The notes under the pieces were generated by a model. It was given only the letters and a program-made list of their open reading frames with translations, did not search any database and was not told the DNA's origin. The translations under genes and the position numbers were made by a program. Below are positions 38,444 through 51,300 of a DNA stretch of 64,000 nt, one piece after another (position 1 is the first letter of the stretch; every line of letters begins with the position of its first letter). The stretch comes from Neckera pumila (Eukaryota > Streptophyta > Bryopsida > Hypnales > Neckeraceae): NCBI GenBank assembly GCA_963969595.1, contig OZ018409.1, positions 29,649,282 through 29,713,281 of the forward strand. Reading direction: 5' to 3'.

Positions 38444-38739
38444 CATTAGATGATATTTCGGGGTATTGGAGGGCCATTTCAGGCATGCTCCCTGATCTGC
38501 CTAGATTCAATGAACGCCGGTACGGGTGTGTCAGAAAAAAAAAATTCAAAAAATTCAAAAAAAAAAAAAATTTACCAAAATATCATTTTAAGATTTTTTA
38601 TTTTTATTTTTTCAAAAGATGACGTGGCAATCGCTTGACCACGTTAGCCAGCTGCTGCTGCTACGTTTCCGCAATCTGGGAACGCAGCAGACAGCAGGGG
38701 AACTCGGAGCCCTCCAAGACCCCCAAATTTCATCTAATG
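38444..38739. mobile_element. CATTAG-family MITE, copy 3 (296 bp)
   Basis: The left end begins CATTAGATGATATTTCGGGG; the right end is GCCCTCCAAGACCCCCAAAT followed by TTCATCTAATG. The interior has GATGACGTGGCA, the inverted form of the TGCCACGTCAT seen in copies 1 and 2, so it lies in the opposite orientation. Confidence 0.6.
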
Positions 38740-39775
38740 TAGCGATTGGCGCTTGCTTTGCTACGCATTAAATAGATTACTTTCATCAATTTTTTATGTG
38801 ATAGAATGTAGATAAACAAATTATATATAATCTTTAAATGAAAAATTTGGCATCCTCATACAATATTCTTTGAAAAATTTATATAGTGTAGTATAAAGTA
38901 GTTAAAGAAAATCTTTATAATGTAAGTAGAATCTTCACATTTGAATATGTAGAGCAATGCTAGCGGTTGGTGCTTCTTTATTCTTTAATATCACATTTTA
39001 AAAAGACATTGAATTTATCTATAGTTTTGTTGTTTGAAAAGTTTCTTTGAAATTTTTTTAGAAAATATCCATTTGATTTTCAAATATTTCACAAAAAGAA
39101 TACATAGTATATAATAGAAAATATCCTATGGCTATTACAAAAGCAATTAAATTTCTATAATATTGTTCAAAATTGAATTGTGATATTATAGAGGTCGTTG
39201 TGATTTTAGTAGTATGATTGTATAATCTTAGACGGCAAGATGTGATGTAGATCATTTTGGAAAAGGAAACACAACAATATCTCCTATGTATTGAAAGACT
39301 AAATATTTGAGTAAGAAGGTAATTATAAACAGTGAAAATACAATTTGTATATTTAGCATATTTTACATTGATCAACAAAAAATGGTCTAAAGTATTAGTT
39401 TCTTCATATTGAAAATTAAACAATAACAATTTCAATGTATAGTATCTATTTAAATACTATCCATTCCTCTTGTAGTCAAGTAACAATAAATAAAAAGGAT
39501 GAAAAAAAAAACTCATGGGTGAAAATGTTGTCCAAGATGGACAACAACTACAAAAAAGGTTGCACCAATTATCAAATTAAGTACATTAAGTACATTAAGT
39601 ACATGGGAAGAACCTATGTGTAACATAATTACAACCATAACCAACATTGCTCAAAATGTGACACCTACATTTGGACCAAAAAGTGACATAAATGCCTAGA
39701 TATTGAATACACAATCAAAATATGAGAATCTATGAAAGTCTAGTATTGATTATTGGTATCCCTAGGAACAATACT
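38740..39775. other. AT-rich spacer, no gene seen
   Basis: The only simple feature is a short triplicated TACATTAAG unit near 39580-39605. No gene recognised. Confidence 0.4.
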
Positions 39776-39779
39776 TTAA

Positions 39780-40700
39780 CTCCTAAAAGACTATTGTTTC
39801 TTTGGCGGACAAATGCATTTTTGGGTAGGTATGTATAGGCTGAATTTTTTTTGTGATTTTTTGAAACTTTTTTTGAAGATAGAAAAACTGATAAGTTTTG
39901 TGGCAATATAAATTTTTTCACAATTGGTGCCCGGGAACAAAAGTTATGACCAAATAAGCTCAAAATAGGGGATGGGGGTAGTCTGGGCAGCAAAAAAATG
40001 GACAAAAATTTGAGTTTTTTTTTAAGATTTTTTGTTCTCATAGATTTTATTTTTGTCTATTTTAAAACCTTTGATTCATTTCATTTGGATTTGTTATGAG
40101 AAAGTTATGGACATTCTTATTTTTCGGGCAATTAGAGCATCTTCTTGGAAAAAATAACTTGTAGGATTCATTTCTAAATGTATTTTTTTCAATTTTTCAA
40201 CTTTATTTTCTTTGCATGGTCTGGTTTACTTGCTAGAAAAATCTCACCATTGGAATGAGTGCATTTTAATTCCATCTAAAATATATGAATATTTTAAATT
40301 TTCCTTCTCTTGTAACTGCTTCTATTTAACAATTTTTTTAAGAATGATAATTAAGATTTTTTGAATTTTTTTTTCCTAGACTCTCAACTCAATTCTCCAC
40401 TATAATGATTTAAAGCTTAAAACTCTGTGGTGCAAAAAATTTAAGCTAAAAATGTTCAAAGTAAAAAAATATAGTCCCACAATGTATTGAAAATTTTATT
40501 TTTTTCACTTTAAATGCAGATATCTTGCAATGTGAGTGGTCAAAAATTCTGAAATTTTTTCCACACTCTCATACTAGTGAGGTGTAAGATCCTATGGTTA
40601 GATGTGAAAAAAAAACAATTTTCAATTTCTTTAATCTTTGCTATAGATATGGTAGTTTTGAGTGTTTTTTGGCAGAAAAAGGACCTTGGTCCTTCAGGGG
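39780..40700. mobile_element. piggyBac-like non-autonomous element, copy G (921 bp)
   Basis: TTAA on both sides (39776-39779 and 40701-40704). The left end CTCCTAAAAGAC and right end GGTCCTTCAGGGG are inverted partners. The right half still aligns with copies D-F (for example AAGATCCTATGGTTAGATGT), but the left half is much diverged. No transposase frame. Confidence 0.6.
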
Positions 40701-41049
40701 TTAAAAATTTACATTTGTGTAGTGTCCAATCAATGCATATGAAAGTCAATGCTGGAATCATCTTTCAATTACCAATAAAACTCAAAATTAATACCTAAAG
40801 CTTTGCTGCTCTCCTTGCTACCACTAATGCCCGATTGAAAGATTTTAGGGCCCCATTTAGGATCAAAAGACCTTAGCAATGGAAAGTTACACATGGATAT
40901 TGACGCCTAGAAAACATTAGATATCTATTGGAAATCAATCTCTCATTGATATTGTTTAGCTATTTAGTAGTAATTCTACTTAAAATATTGATAAAAATTT
41001 GAAATATAGACTACCAATTTGGGAAAATGAATTTACAGCCATGGATTGT

Positions 41050-41100
41050 TGATTTTCCAAAAGCATTCTATGATGCCCTCAAGAATTGTGCTTCAACTAC
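41050..41100 (-). pseudogene. Degenerate duplicate of the Pcc1-like terminal exon
   Basis: On the minus strand this piece reads VEAQFLRAS, a stop, then NAFGKS. It matches FEAWFLRASFNAF of the exon at 41148-41267 except that TAG replaces a phenylalanine codon. It lies just downstream of that exon and must be a broken partial duplication. Confidence 0.55.
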
Positions 41101-41147
41101 AACAATTGTAGATCTATTTGAATGAATAGGAGGTCTAAGCTGCGTAG

Positions 41148-42700
41148 CTACAAGTGACAATATTGTCCATAAAGAGATGACGACCCAAACTGCTCAACAG
41201 TCTCAGTGGCGAGTATTAGAAACTCCATAAAAGCATTGAATGATGCTCTTAAGAACCATGCTTCAAACTACGGTGAATTCGTGAATGTCCTGCCAAAGAA
41301 ATGTTTACAGCTTGTCATTCTTCATACTGCCTTTCTAATGTCACTAAATAGACAAAAAACAACAATTCATGTCGCATGCATTTAAAGCTTAAGCAACAGC
41401 TACATCTTTGGTTCACATAGATTACAATATAATCAAGGGAAATCCAACCTCAAATAGAGGAACTGTAAGTAGAAACTTGTGACAAGTGAGAATGACAACA
41501 CTCAATAAAATGAAGGCACTAGGCATGCCACACTCACACGGAGAGCCAAGTCCCTTCAACCAACATTTTCTTCTGATCCTTCTATATTAGCATAACCTAT
41601 CAACTGTTTTTTTCATTATAGCAACATCTTATCTTGATTTAACATTACAACAATCATCTTATGACATAGAAGCGGAAAAGTGCCGAGGACCAAAAATATA
41701 GACAATTTAGATCGACTTTGAGGGTATTCACTAGTCAAATTGCACAAAAACAATTACAAGGGTATGTGATCGATGCCTAGAAAGTGGAATAAGAAAGTGA
41801 TCCATTGTCTTCATCAATACTATCACATAAACATTCACAACCGATTCTGATTCTTCCAATATAATTACTTTGAAATTGTGATCACGTGATATCCCTTTAA
41901 ATGGTGCATACCTTGGGATCAACAACTAATGTCTCCAAATTACAAGCTAGCGCGTCAGAAGGATAATCAATGTTTATTTGTGCTGCAGAACCATTGAAGA
42001 AGTTAAAAATGAAGAGAAAAAATATATTAAATAGAGATTTCCAAAGAAGTTTGTATAAAAACATCAGCAAGATCCATGGAGTAAAATCACAAGATTAAGG
42101 CTTAACCAAAGGAGAAGAAATATAGGGTGAATTCAGTCATGAGAGGCATTACACATCAATCATGTAGGGATTGTGTAAATTCTACAATAGGGTTAAGTGC
42201 AAATTCACCAATAGCAGCCGCAAATTATTCTCAATGCTATATGATACCATAACACAAGATATTCCTTTAACACGCTTTGGAAAAAAATTAACTTTGAGAG
42301 AAATCGAAGACAAAGCTATCAACATAAAATATAGGAAATTGAACCTATGGCTTCTTCTACACACTCTAAAATTCTATAGAGAATCAATTGGACCGAGACT
42401 TCGCAGCAGCAACTGCCTTCTCAGGAATTCAATTTCATAGAAAAAAATACATTCAACAATTTCTGAGAGCTAATTACTATCTCCAATAGCGTATCAATCG
42501 ACATAAACTGAGAAGAATACTTACTCATTTGAAACTGTGGCTGATAGCTTTGGTCTGACCAAACTATTGCCCTCACAAAACCAAATGCTTGAGTTGTGCA
42601 AACGATAGAAACTCACAAGCTCCAAATAAGATGAAAACTTACCTCCGACTTGTGTTCCGCCTCTTTGTCCTCCTATTTCCGCCACTTGCCCCCTCTTCAT
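41148..42700 (-). CDS. PCC1: KEOPS complex subunit Pcc1-like protein, middle exon unresolved (possibly broken)
   Basis: Pcc1 is the small subunit that dimerises the KEOPS/EKC complex, which makes the t6A modification of tRNA. Candidate exons on the minus strand: 42700-42643 (MKRGQVAEIGG...), 42587-42525 (AFGFVRAIVWSDQSYQPQFQ), 41982-41912 (TQINIDYPSDALA, LETLVVDPK) and 41267-41148 (FEAWFLRASFNAFMEFLILA, TETVEQFG). The last exon matches the family's FLRAS-FxxF-LATxTxEEFG C-terminus well. The missing strand should be FKVIILEESESVVNVYVI, which lies directly after exon 3 (to about 41821) but one frame away; its end at 41821 is a good donor (ATA then GTATTG). So either a one-base insertion near 41911 breaks the gene or an unusual splice is used. 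Without that segment the protein lacks a core beta strand. Confidence 0.5.
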
Positions 42701-42754
42701 AGAGGCCAGGATAAAACCCTATCTCACTCTTAAGGAAATAAGCTCTCTGCGGCA

Positions 42755-42886
42755 AGCTTTGTATAGGGCACTGCCCGTAGAGGAGGGCATTGCGCCAAAT
42801 AATTGGTCGACAAGGAGGGCGGAGCCCAACGAGGAGGGCCGATTATTTGGTGCAATGCCCGACAATAAGGGTATTGCCCGACATAA
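42755..42886. repeat. 132-bp imperfect hairpin just upstream of the Pcc1-like start
   Basis: The arms run from GCTTTGTATAGGGCACTGCC to the inverted GGGTATTGCCCGACATAAAGC. The best part is a 22-base inverted repeat, GGGCATTGCGCCAAATAATT(GG) at 42783-42804 against 42837-42858, with two mismatches. It falls 55-190 bp upstream of the ATG at 42700, so it may lie in the promoter or leader. It is probably a small foldback element. Confidence 0.55.
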
Positions 42887-43776
42887 AGCACAAGTAAAAT
42901 TCAATGAAAACCCGGATGATAAATTGGAGCCAGATGAAAAATCCGTAATCAGGCATTATGGCGCAGAAACTTCCCTGCAGAATGAATGAGAGAAGTCCCG
43001 TGAGTGGTTTACCTGGTGCAGGAGAGAAGAAAGGATATGGTTGCAATGTCTGCAAGCATTGCACCCTGAGGGCAAGAGGGAACAAACCTGCATCTTCAGG
43101 CTCTCGTATACAACATCACAGGGGTAAACCTCATATGCGTGGGCCTATTGGTTTTCTCCGTTTTAGATCGAAAATTTTATTTCTTTGGCGGGAAATGACC
43201 ACTGATGACGAAACTATTTTTTTTCCTACCTTGTAGGTAAACTCTCTCCAAGATAATCCTTGTCAATGAAATTTGAAAAACAAAAATTTTTGCTTGAAAA
43301 GTTGTCAAAATAGGGTGATGATCTTTAAATGGTTGATTAGGCATTTAGGGGTTGAAGGATTTATTCCTAAACATTCTAACATATATATTTTGGATGATGA
43401 ACATAGTGCTTCAATGGCTTATTTTGTACTAACAACTTCTCATTCATTCGAAGTAATTCTAAAATCTTTAATAGGCAATATTATTTTTTAACCAATTTCA
43501 TGAATTTGGAATAAATATTCCATTTGTACAAAGATATAAGCAAAAAATATAAAAAATTTCAAAAATAGATTAAAACATTTTTTTTATTAAAAGAAAAAGT
43601 TGAAAGTTGACACTTATATGGGAATTGAGAAATCCTATCCTAGTTGTTATTTACGGTTCCACTTGTCAATTTAGATATTGTTTACCTACTTTCACTATTT
43701 TACTCAATTAGGGTTCCATCTTTAGAGATGCTCAATGCACTCAAGGGTTGTGTTCTCAAGGGCTGTGTGCATACCT
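42887..43776. other. Spacer, no gene seen
   Basis: This probably includes the promoter of the Pcc1-like gene. GCATTTAGGGGTTGA at 43341-43355 looks like an isolated right end of the TTAA-flanked family, without a left partner. Confidence 0.35.
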
Positions 43777-43777
43777 T

Positions 43778-44215
43778 AAGGTAGAAGCACCTAAATGTAA
43801 CAAGAGTTGTTTATGGACATCTAGAAAACGACCTAAATCCATCCCAAAGTGGATCCCAAAGTGGAACCTAAAGTAGATAGAAGAGGTTCCAAGAAGTTGT
43901 CATTTTTATGAGGGAGCTTTTTGTGTTGGCTACTCACATGTGCGTGATCCAAGCTTACAATGTGACAATGTGACAGTATGTTGCTTTTGGATGTTTCCAT
44001 GCCCACTTTGGTGTTAGTCTAGTATCCATAGTAGGTGCATCTACGCATTTGTTTTCAAAAATTCGTATTATGATCATACAAGCTTGAAATAATACAAAAC
44101 CAATTTTATTGGTTTCCTAAGCCATTTCTAACAAGTGCATATCATCTGATTCTGTAGCTATCTTCAAGACCTGCACATCTTGAACAAGTGTCATATTTAG
44201 GTGCTTCTACCTTAG
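43778..44215. mobile_element. GGTAGAAGCACC-family MITE, copy 2 (438 bp)
   Basis: The left end AAGGTAGAAGCACCTAAATG (43778-43797) is inverted at 44195-44215 as ATTTAGGTGCTTCTACCTTAG. The ends match those of copies 1 and 3, but the interior is not clearly alignable with theirs. No coding capacity. Confidence 0.6.
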
Positions 44216-45333
44216 TGCCCCCTATGCCACAGCTCCTCACACAAAAATCATTCCACTACATACCATTATAAGCTTACTAAATTTTTCTATTTCCTCATGC
44301 AATTCATCTGCGGAAGAATGCAACACAAAAAAATCTGCTTGGTAAGCAACCGATATTTGCATTCCAAAAAATTCAAGAGGTTGTTAGAGTTTGTGGATTC
44401 ACCAGTTTGGTTGATGACAATTCCATTTTGGATCAATGTAGTATTGCTAGATTGCATTTCCTAGCTCTCCACCTTGTGAAAATCCATTTCCAAATGCTTC
44501 CTGATCGATCAATTGCTTTGAGATTGTAATCTATGGCGGATACTGCTCTACAATGTCAATTCTTCTGGTGATCGCACTTGTTCCTGTCTAATTGTGCGTT
44601 TTTGGAGAATTTATGTTTTGGAATTTGCCATTTGGTAATGCCATTTTGCAATCCATGTTTTGCTCTAGCGATGCATTGCATTTCCTGACTTGCATCCAAT
44701 TCTGAAATCTTTACAATCAATTCTTTTGAGATTGTAGACCGCAATAGATACAAATATTTCTAATCAAGATTTGCTTTCCGTTGATTTGTGTGCTTATGAA
44801 GAATTAGGGTTTCTTGGAAGAAGTGTGTTCTGTAGAAATTCCTATGATTTTGTTTGCTTTCTCATTTTTGCCACTGTTTAATCTGACATTCTTTTGTTGT
44901 TACTTTCGATTTGTTTCTTAGAGTTTTGTACGATTGAAATGCATTTCTATGTAAGAGAGATTTGCTGTTTAAATGCAGCGGTTGCAACATGAGAATTTGC
45001 TGGCAATGTACATCAGGAATGCAAGCAAATTTAACAATGAATCAAGCAATGTGAGCAGCGTATTTGAATCTATATTGCGTATTGATGACATTCAGAAATG
45101 GATTTTGATTGGATTCCATCAAATGTATTGATCCAAGATTGAAACTAATACTTGGAACTTTCTTGATGAAACGTTGGAACTGCGCAATGCATAGTTTTGA
45201 AAATCTGGATATGTCAGGGTTGTTTCTGGTTTGCAAGAAGCAGTGGTTGCATCCGTTGCTGCGAGAAGCTTCCATCCTTAGGGTTTTGAATTTTTCTATT
45301 TAACACCAGAAGAGAAGATTAGCGGTCACAACC
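44216..45333 (+). promoter_or_regulatory. Upstream region of CFAP206
   Basis: Presumed promoter and leader of the downstream gene. A loose direct repeat (copies near 44440-44545 and 44650-44745, each ending in TTTTGAGATTGTA-like sequence) is the only structure noticed. No defined regulatory motif is claimed. Confidence 0.3.
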
Positions 45334-48300
45334 ATGCAGATCGAAGAAGTGAAACCTGAGGATCGCGTGGAAGGATTCGTCCGTACCTTTGATGTGGCAG
45401 ATTGGCGAGACCCAGACTTGAATTTGTATCTGACCTTGACAAGAGCCACAGATGCAGCGCCCCCCGAGGAGGAGAAGCAGCCATGGGTGGATCCCTACGA
45501 TGATCCGTATCCTCTGTATCGCAAAGTGCCGCTGGGGCTGCCCCCTTCTCCTACCATTACCAAGCTTCAACATCAGGTTAGCCATCCTTATTCCCTTGTA
45601 CTTTGGCAGGACCAATGACTTGTATTTTTGGTCTTGCTACAAGCCTTCAGGGAAGATAATGCAATTACTGACACAAAACTAGAATGAGACTTTGTTACAA
45701 GTCGTCAGATATTGTAGCATTACTACCAAAATAACTAGAAAATTAGGCAATATTAGCCTGAACTTAGAGCGTCAAACAAACCTTGGAGCCACCCCAGCTA
45801 TGAGTAACTTGAAGGAAGAAATGTTAGGCAGGCCTGTATATCATAGGGATATTCATGGAGAAGATTTTCTTTACAATAATTTCAATTGGTGTTTGTCAGG
45901 ATACTATTGAACTATTAAACCCTCTTTTCTGGTAACGATTATCAATCTTCAACATTAATCCAACCACCTTTTTCCCATAGTCAATGGAAGGAAGGGAGGT
46001 CTTTCTACAATCGTTGTAACCATTGGCAGAATCGTGGGTAAAATTTTTGTAATTATATCCTATCGAATAGTTCCTGAAGCAAACCTATTTTACTGAAAAT
46101 TATGTTTGAAGTTCAAAGTTTATGGCAAAGAGATTGCCAAACCCCACATTGAAATCTTGCTATAAGTTGCTTTTTAGTTCTAAAACCTTTGCAATAACTT
46201 GGTGGTGATTAGGTGGTTAAGGCATTGCCATACAGTGATCCCAGGCCGATCAAAACTATGGTGCGGGATGTGCTTCGGAGTTTTCGTGATCACCCTCAAT
46301 ATAAGAAAATGGGAGATGTTCGCATGTACCAAGAAGCCTTGGCTTGTTTTCAGTTGCGTTGTGCGGTTGTTCAATGGCCTGACAAGTGAGTTTTACAATC
46401 ATCTTCCATTGACAATATCATTGAAGGTGAGAATTTTGGAGGATTATGAGTTTTGGTGTTTATGCAGTTCTTTACTAAGTAATTACACCTAAAGAACACA
46501 TTTTAAGCATACTTATTTTTAGTATGGTAAAGTTTATACTCCATTTTTAATTGCAAAAACTAATAAGGATTCCAATGCACCAAAGGAGGTATAATTTAGA
46601 TATCAAATGCAATAGCTGTAAGATTTTTAAGTTTTTGTGGTATGTTATCCATAGCCAACAACTTTGATGTCATGGTAGTGTACATTCTCAAAATGCAATC
46701 AATATGCATTCATTGGGCAAGATTTAGGCTGTTGTATTTTGGTACATGTCACAATTAGGTTCTTCTCCCTTAGCATACCTCAAAGGCTGTTGATTTCCAT
46801 TAGCCTCAAGTTCCTAGTATGATCATCCCTAGTTTTGAACATTTTTTTAGAAATGCCCCATTGTTGTCTTCAGTAATGATCCTAGTTAAGAAGATTTTCC
46901 TATTTCAGGTTTTCAGTTTGGATCCAAATGTAAAGCTGCCTTCATTGTTCTACTAGGCATGTTTCAATGATGAGCGAAGTAGAATATGCAGCCATGGTGG
47001 AGCTTGCTGCTAAGCATTTGACTCTCATCAACTGCCCAGCCCAAGAGACAGTCCAACTACAGGTGCAAGAACTTGAATGAGTTACAGTGAGTATAGATCT
47101 TTTTATGATGAGTAACTGTACAAATTAGTATAATAGTTGCATGATATTATGCAAAAGAACGGAACCTCTCTAGATAACGTGTTGATGAAGAGATATGTAA
47201 GGTAGGTACATCCATAATCACCACTTTCAGCACCGAGCACAGTTCCTTATTTTATTTAGTCAAAGTTTAATAGCTTTCCGCTCTTGCAATCAACTGAAAG
47301 AAGAATCCAACGCACCAAATAAAATGTTATTTGAATTTGAACACATGAGTTAATAGACTTTTATTGGTAGATGATCCAAGTCTGACACTTGAACAATGTT
47401 TAAATAATTTACATCTTTTTAATCGATAAGTTTCCATGGTCTGTGGCATTTATGGATGTCTCTATCTCAAAAAGGGACATCCACATGCACAGGACTACAT
47501 TAGTGAAATTAGACAATTGATTTACCTTGTTTTGTATGCAGATAACCACACTAGCAGCCTTTCACTTTGCAATGAAGGAATTGGATGATGAAAACTATTC
47601 AAGGAGAGCCGAGCTAGACTCTATAATGGAAGCCATCATTGACACCAAGGTCAGAATGTATCTTTAACCATCTGTCAACTTTTGGGTTAGTGATTTGTAT
47701 TAGGTTTATAGCAAACTGATTGATTGCTAATTAAACAACAATCGAAGACATAAATACTAAGGCAAAGGATATTATTTAGCATTTTAGCATATGTGGAGTT
47801 TGAGAGTAGTAACGACAATCTAGATCTTGAAAAAATATTTAGTTCGGAGAAATCTATTGTAAAGTTTTGAAAAATTTAGTGACTCATTTGGGCTATTTGG
47901 GGCCGGATACTTCAAAAATCCATTAAAAATTCATTCTCTATCTGAAGAATATAATTTCAAAGGTTGTTCCTTCTACATTTCTATATGTGAAAACAAAAAT
48001 TTTAGATGGGGACAAGGCAGCCATTCTGCAATGGGGCTATATATCTTATATCAGCCTTTGAAATGGAGGTTATGAATCTTATAGTTTTACTCGGTGCAAG
48101 TTCAGCCTTTGTCTATGACATTGCCTGTGTGTCACTATAATTAGGTGATTGACATTCGAAAGTATTATGAGACCGCTGAGGTTTTGCGAGAGAGGGTGAT
48201 CCACTACCTCATTCTATACAATAAATTTATAGACGTACATGCTACCATGCTAGACGGAGCCGAGGATGAAATGAAAGGAGAGCTTGAGGTCGCGCTGGAG

Positions 48301-51300
48301 AGTGTTTTTCCAAAGAAGGGTTTTTTATACTGGATGGACCTTTCCAAGGAAGAGAAGATGGTGCAGTTACAAGAGCTTGCTGAAGTGGTGATGGGCGTAA
48401 GAGTCTTCAACAAGTTAGGTCTCTCAATTGCTGAACAATTTGTATTTTCACTCAAAATCCATTCAAGGGCAACCAATACTTTACCAATATAAAGTTTAGT
48501 TCTGAGCAATCTAGATCTTGAAATACATTCAAACAGTTACTTCTTGATTTCTTCCTTTGTCTCCATATTCCATGCACTAATAGAGAACCTACATCCTTTA
48601 GGTACTCTAAAAAATCTGGCTGTGTTACAATTACAAAGTTTGCATGAAATGGCATTGCAATTGGCAAGGTTTAATGCAGAGAGATTTTGTGGAGTGTTTT
48701 TATTAGCAATAACATTGTAGAGATCCTTGTTGAGCACCTTCTAAGTTGGAACTCATTCAAGTTACATATATGAAGGGGATCTCTTACACCTTATTGTTTA
48801 AAGTCGAGCTCATGTTGAACAAGTGAGGCTATCAAGCCATTATGGCGTTGTCATCACATATGAGAGTATTTACAACCTTTGATTTGCACTGATTTGATAT
48901 GACTTTGATCTAATGTATTCTTCATTCCTTCTGTATTCAAAAGGTGTTGCTACTGCTACTCATGGATGTTCTGACTTGCATGCTAATTTGATTGATTTTG
49001 TGAATTACAGATATGAAGGAAAAGGAGGCCACTTCTTCCAGCTCCCTCACGAGCAATATGAGCATGACGCATTAGATCTAGGATTCCAGATTCATGACAC
49101 TTTAGAAATCATCAACACCAAAATTCATGCATACAGTATGTGCATTACAAAGTTTTATGAAGAAATGGGGGTCCATCACATTTTTATCAAGCGCTTGCGA
49201 GATGAGATTGCTTACCAATTTCAAGTCCGTATTCTCTTACTTTCTTTAACTTTGATTGAGTATCAACAGATATTCTCATTCCCTTACTTTGATGAAACAT
49301 TTGTAGCAATTTTATAATGTTTTCTACATCAACAAAGAATTTGTATTCAGTAGGTCGACATTTAATTTCCACATTAGAACTAAGGCATGATGAGAGTCTA
49401 TGAAAAATCTATGAGCTAGTCTGTTTTGTGAGAAGAAATAAAAATTCTCTAATGTAGGAAGTTAATGTTTGTTTTTAACCCAAGCAAAAGGTCATGAGTG
49501 ACCAAACTTTCATAAACTTTACTCTAAATTCCACGTGATTGGCAGGCTGGTATGTACATGGAGCCTGTCCATAAATATTTGTGGGATAAACAGGAGTCTG
49601 TCTCAGATCTCCTGGAAAAGTCTCATGAGCACTTGGATAGAATTTTGGAGATCATTGGGAGTTACAAGGTTGTTCCAAGTGATATGGTATGTCTCACTAT
49701 TCTTTTTCCTACTGCAGAAATCAATCTAATAATTATTTTTCATAACGTACTTTGAATCCCACTGCTGATCTCAAGAATTTGAGTGCATCATTATGATTCT
49801 ATCAAATGTTCATAAAGTTTTCATGTTGGCTTTACTAATTTGTCATTAATTATGTAGCAAAGAGTCATTAGAGGTTGTATAGGAATAGGAGAATACTTCA
49901 TAAAATTCAAGTTCAAATAGCTAACAAATCTTGAGCTTGTCATCTCCAATGTTTTTTCTTCTGTCCATCAGAAGCATTTTGTCATCTACTTAGTAAGTAG
50001 GAGATACTTGCTTGTGGTAACGAGAAGGAAAAAACGTTGTCAGAATGTGATGTTGATGTTGATTCCCAAAGCGAGGCCTATAAATTTTCAAGGATTAAAG
50101 AATTCAGTTTTAATTCTTAAATCTTAATTTTATTCCAGAAAGATGAGACAAATGTGGCTAATTCACTTTCTAGATTTACATTGAATTTGAACACAATTTA
50201 ATCATAGAAGCATAAGAGCAGGTATTTCCCGAGTTGCGAGCACTTGGAGCCCTAAATATTGCCATAGCTCAAGAATTCCGAAACTTGCAAGCTCGAATCA
50301 AAGCTGCCAAACCATTGCTTGAAATGGCCAACAATCCTTTCTACAGAGAAATGCCACACACAGAGAAACGCCTTGACAAAAAGCAGAAAAGCTTTCTTTT
50401 TTTGCCGTGCAAACCTCCTAAAGAAGATACTAAAAGGTTTGTGGTTTTAGGTTCATGAAGGTCACGTATTGTTTCTCTCCACCATGATTCAGATGCTAAT
50501 TTTTCAATACTTGGGTAACATATGTTTGTCCAGATGGCTTGTAGAGTGCACATGTCCACTGGAATTTGGAATTTAGCAGATTCAGAGGTTCATTTGATTT
50601 ATGCATAGCTGCAAATGAGTGGGAAGGGGACAAGAATATACCAATTTATTCTATTAGTGAGGGCACATAATTAGAGTCACTTGTAGAATTAGTGTCATCA
50701 TAATTTATTTATTTTGTGAAAATATAGTAATATTCCAGCTTGCTTTAATTTAAAATAGTGTAGTTTTGGTAAATTAGCGGTCCCATGCTCTAGTGGGATA
50801 TATCAATGTAGTGTAGAGGATCCAACGTCCAGACCTCGCATTCTAAAGCATATGGAAGCCAACGAAGTTTTACACAATGTGTACAGGACCCCAATATATT
50901 TATAAAATCTTATCAATGAGGTCAATTCTTAGGGGACTTTGTTGTCCTTAATTTTTTTTATTAGATCCTAAGTAGGATAGCCCGTAGAGCCTAGCATTTT
51001 CACAAATCCTATCCTCTCCACTCTATAGAGTTTGTGATTGAGTTTGTGATTTATAAAGGTCTTCATTCAAAGAGTACATTGATGTTGAAATTGGGATTCT
51101 TCAAAACATTGGATTTAGGAAGGAAAATCGTTGGTTTTCTCAACTTTTTCTTCTAGGTCCTCTATAGACAAACTAGCTCTCTGAAGAAATCCATTTACTA
51201 CTCGACTAACTTTAGTTACATTTGGAAAATTTTCAGACACACAATGAGTCGAGATGGATGTAAATTGGTTTTCATTCCCCCAGACAAAGTACCTGATGTA

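Noticed and set aside
39435..39623. Lysine/asparagine-rich frame
   Set aside because: The composition follows the local A-rich repeats (TACATTAAG units); there is no sign of coding constraint.
42171..42440. Plus-strand frame of 89 codons
   Set aside because: It lies within an intron of the minus-strand Pcc1-like gene and shows no family resemblance.
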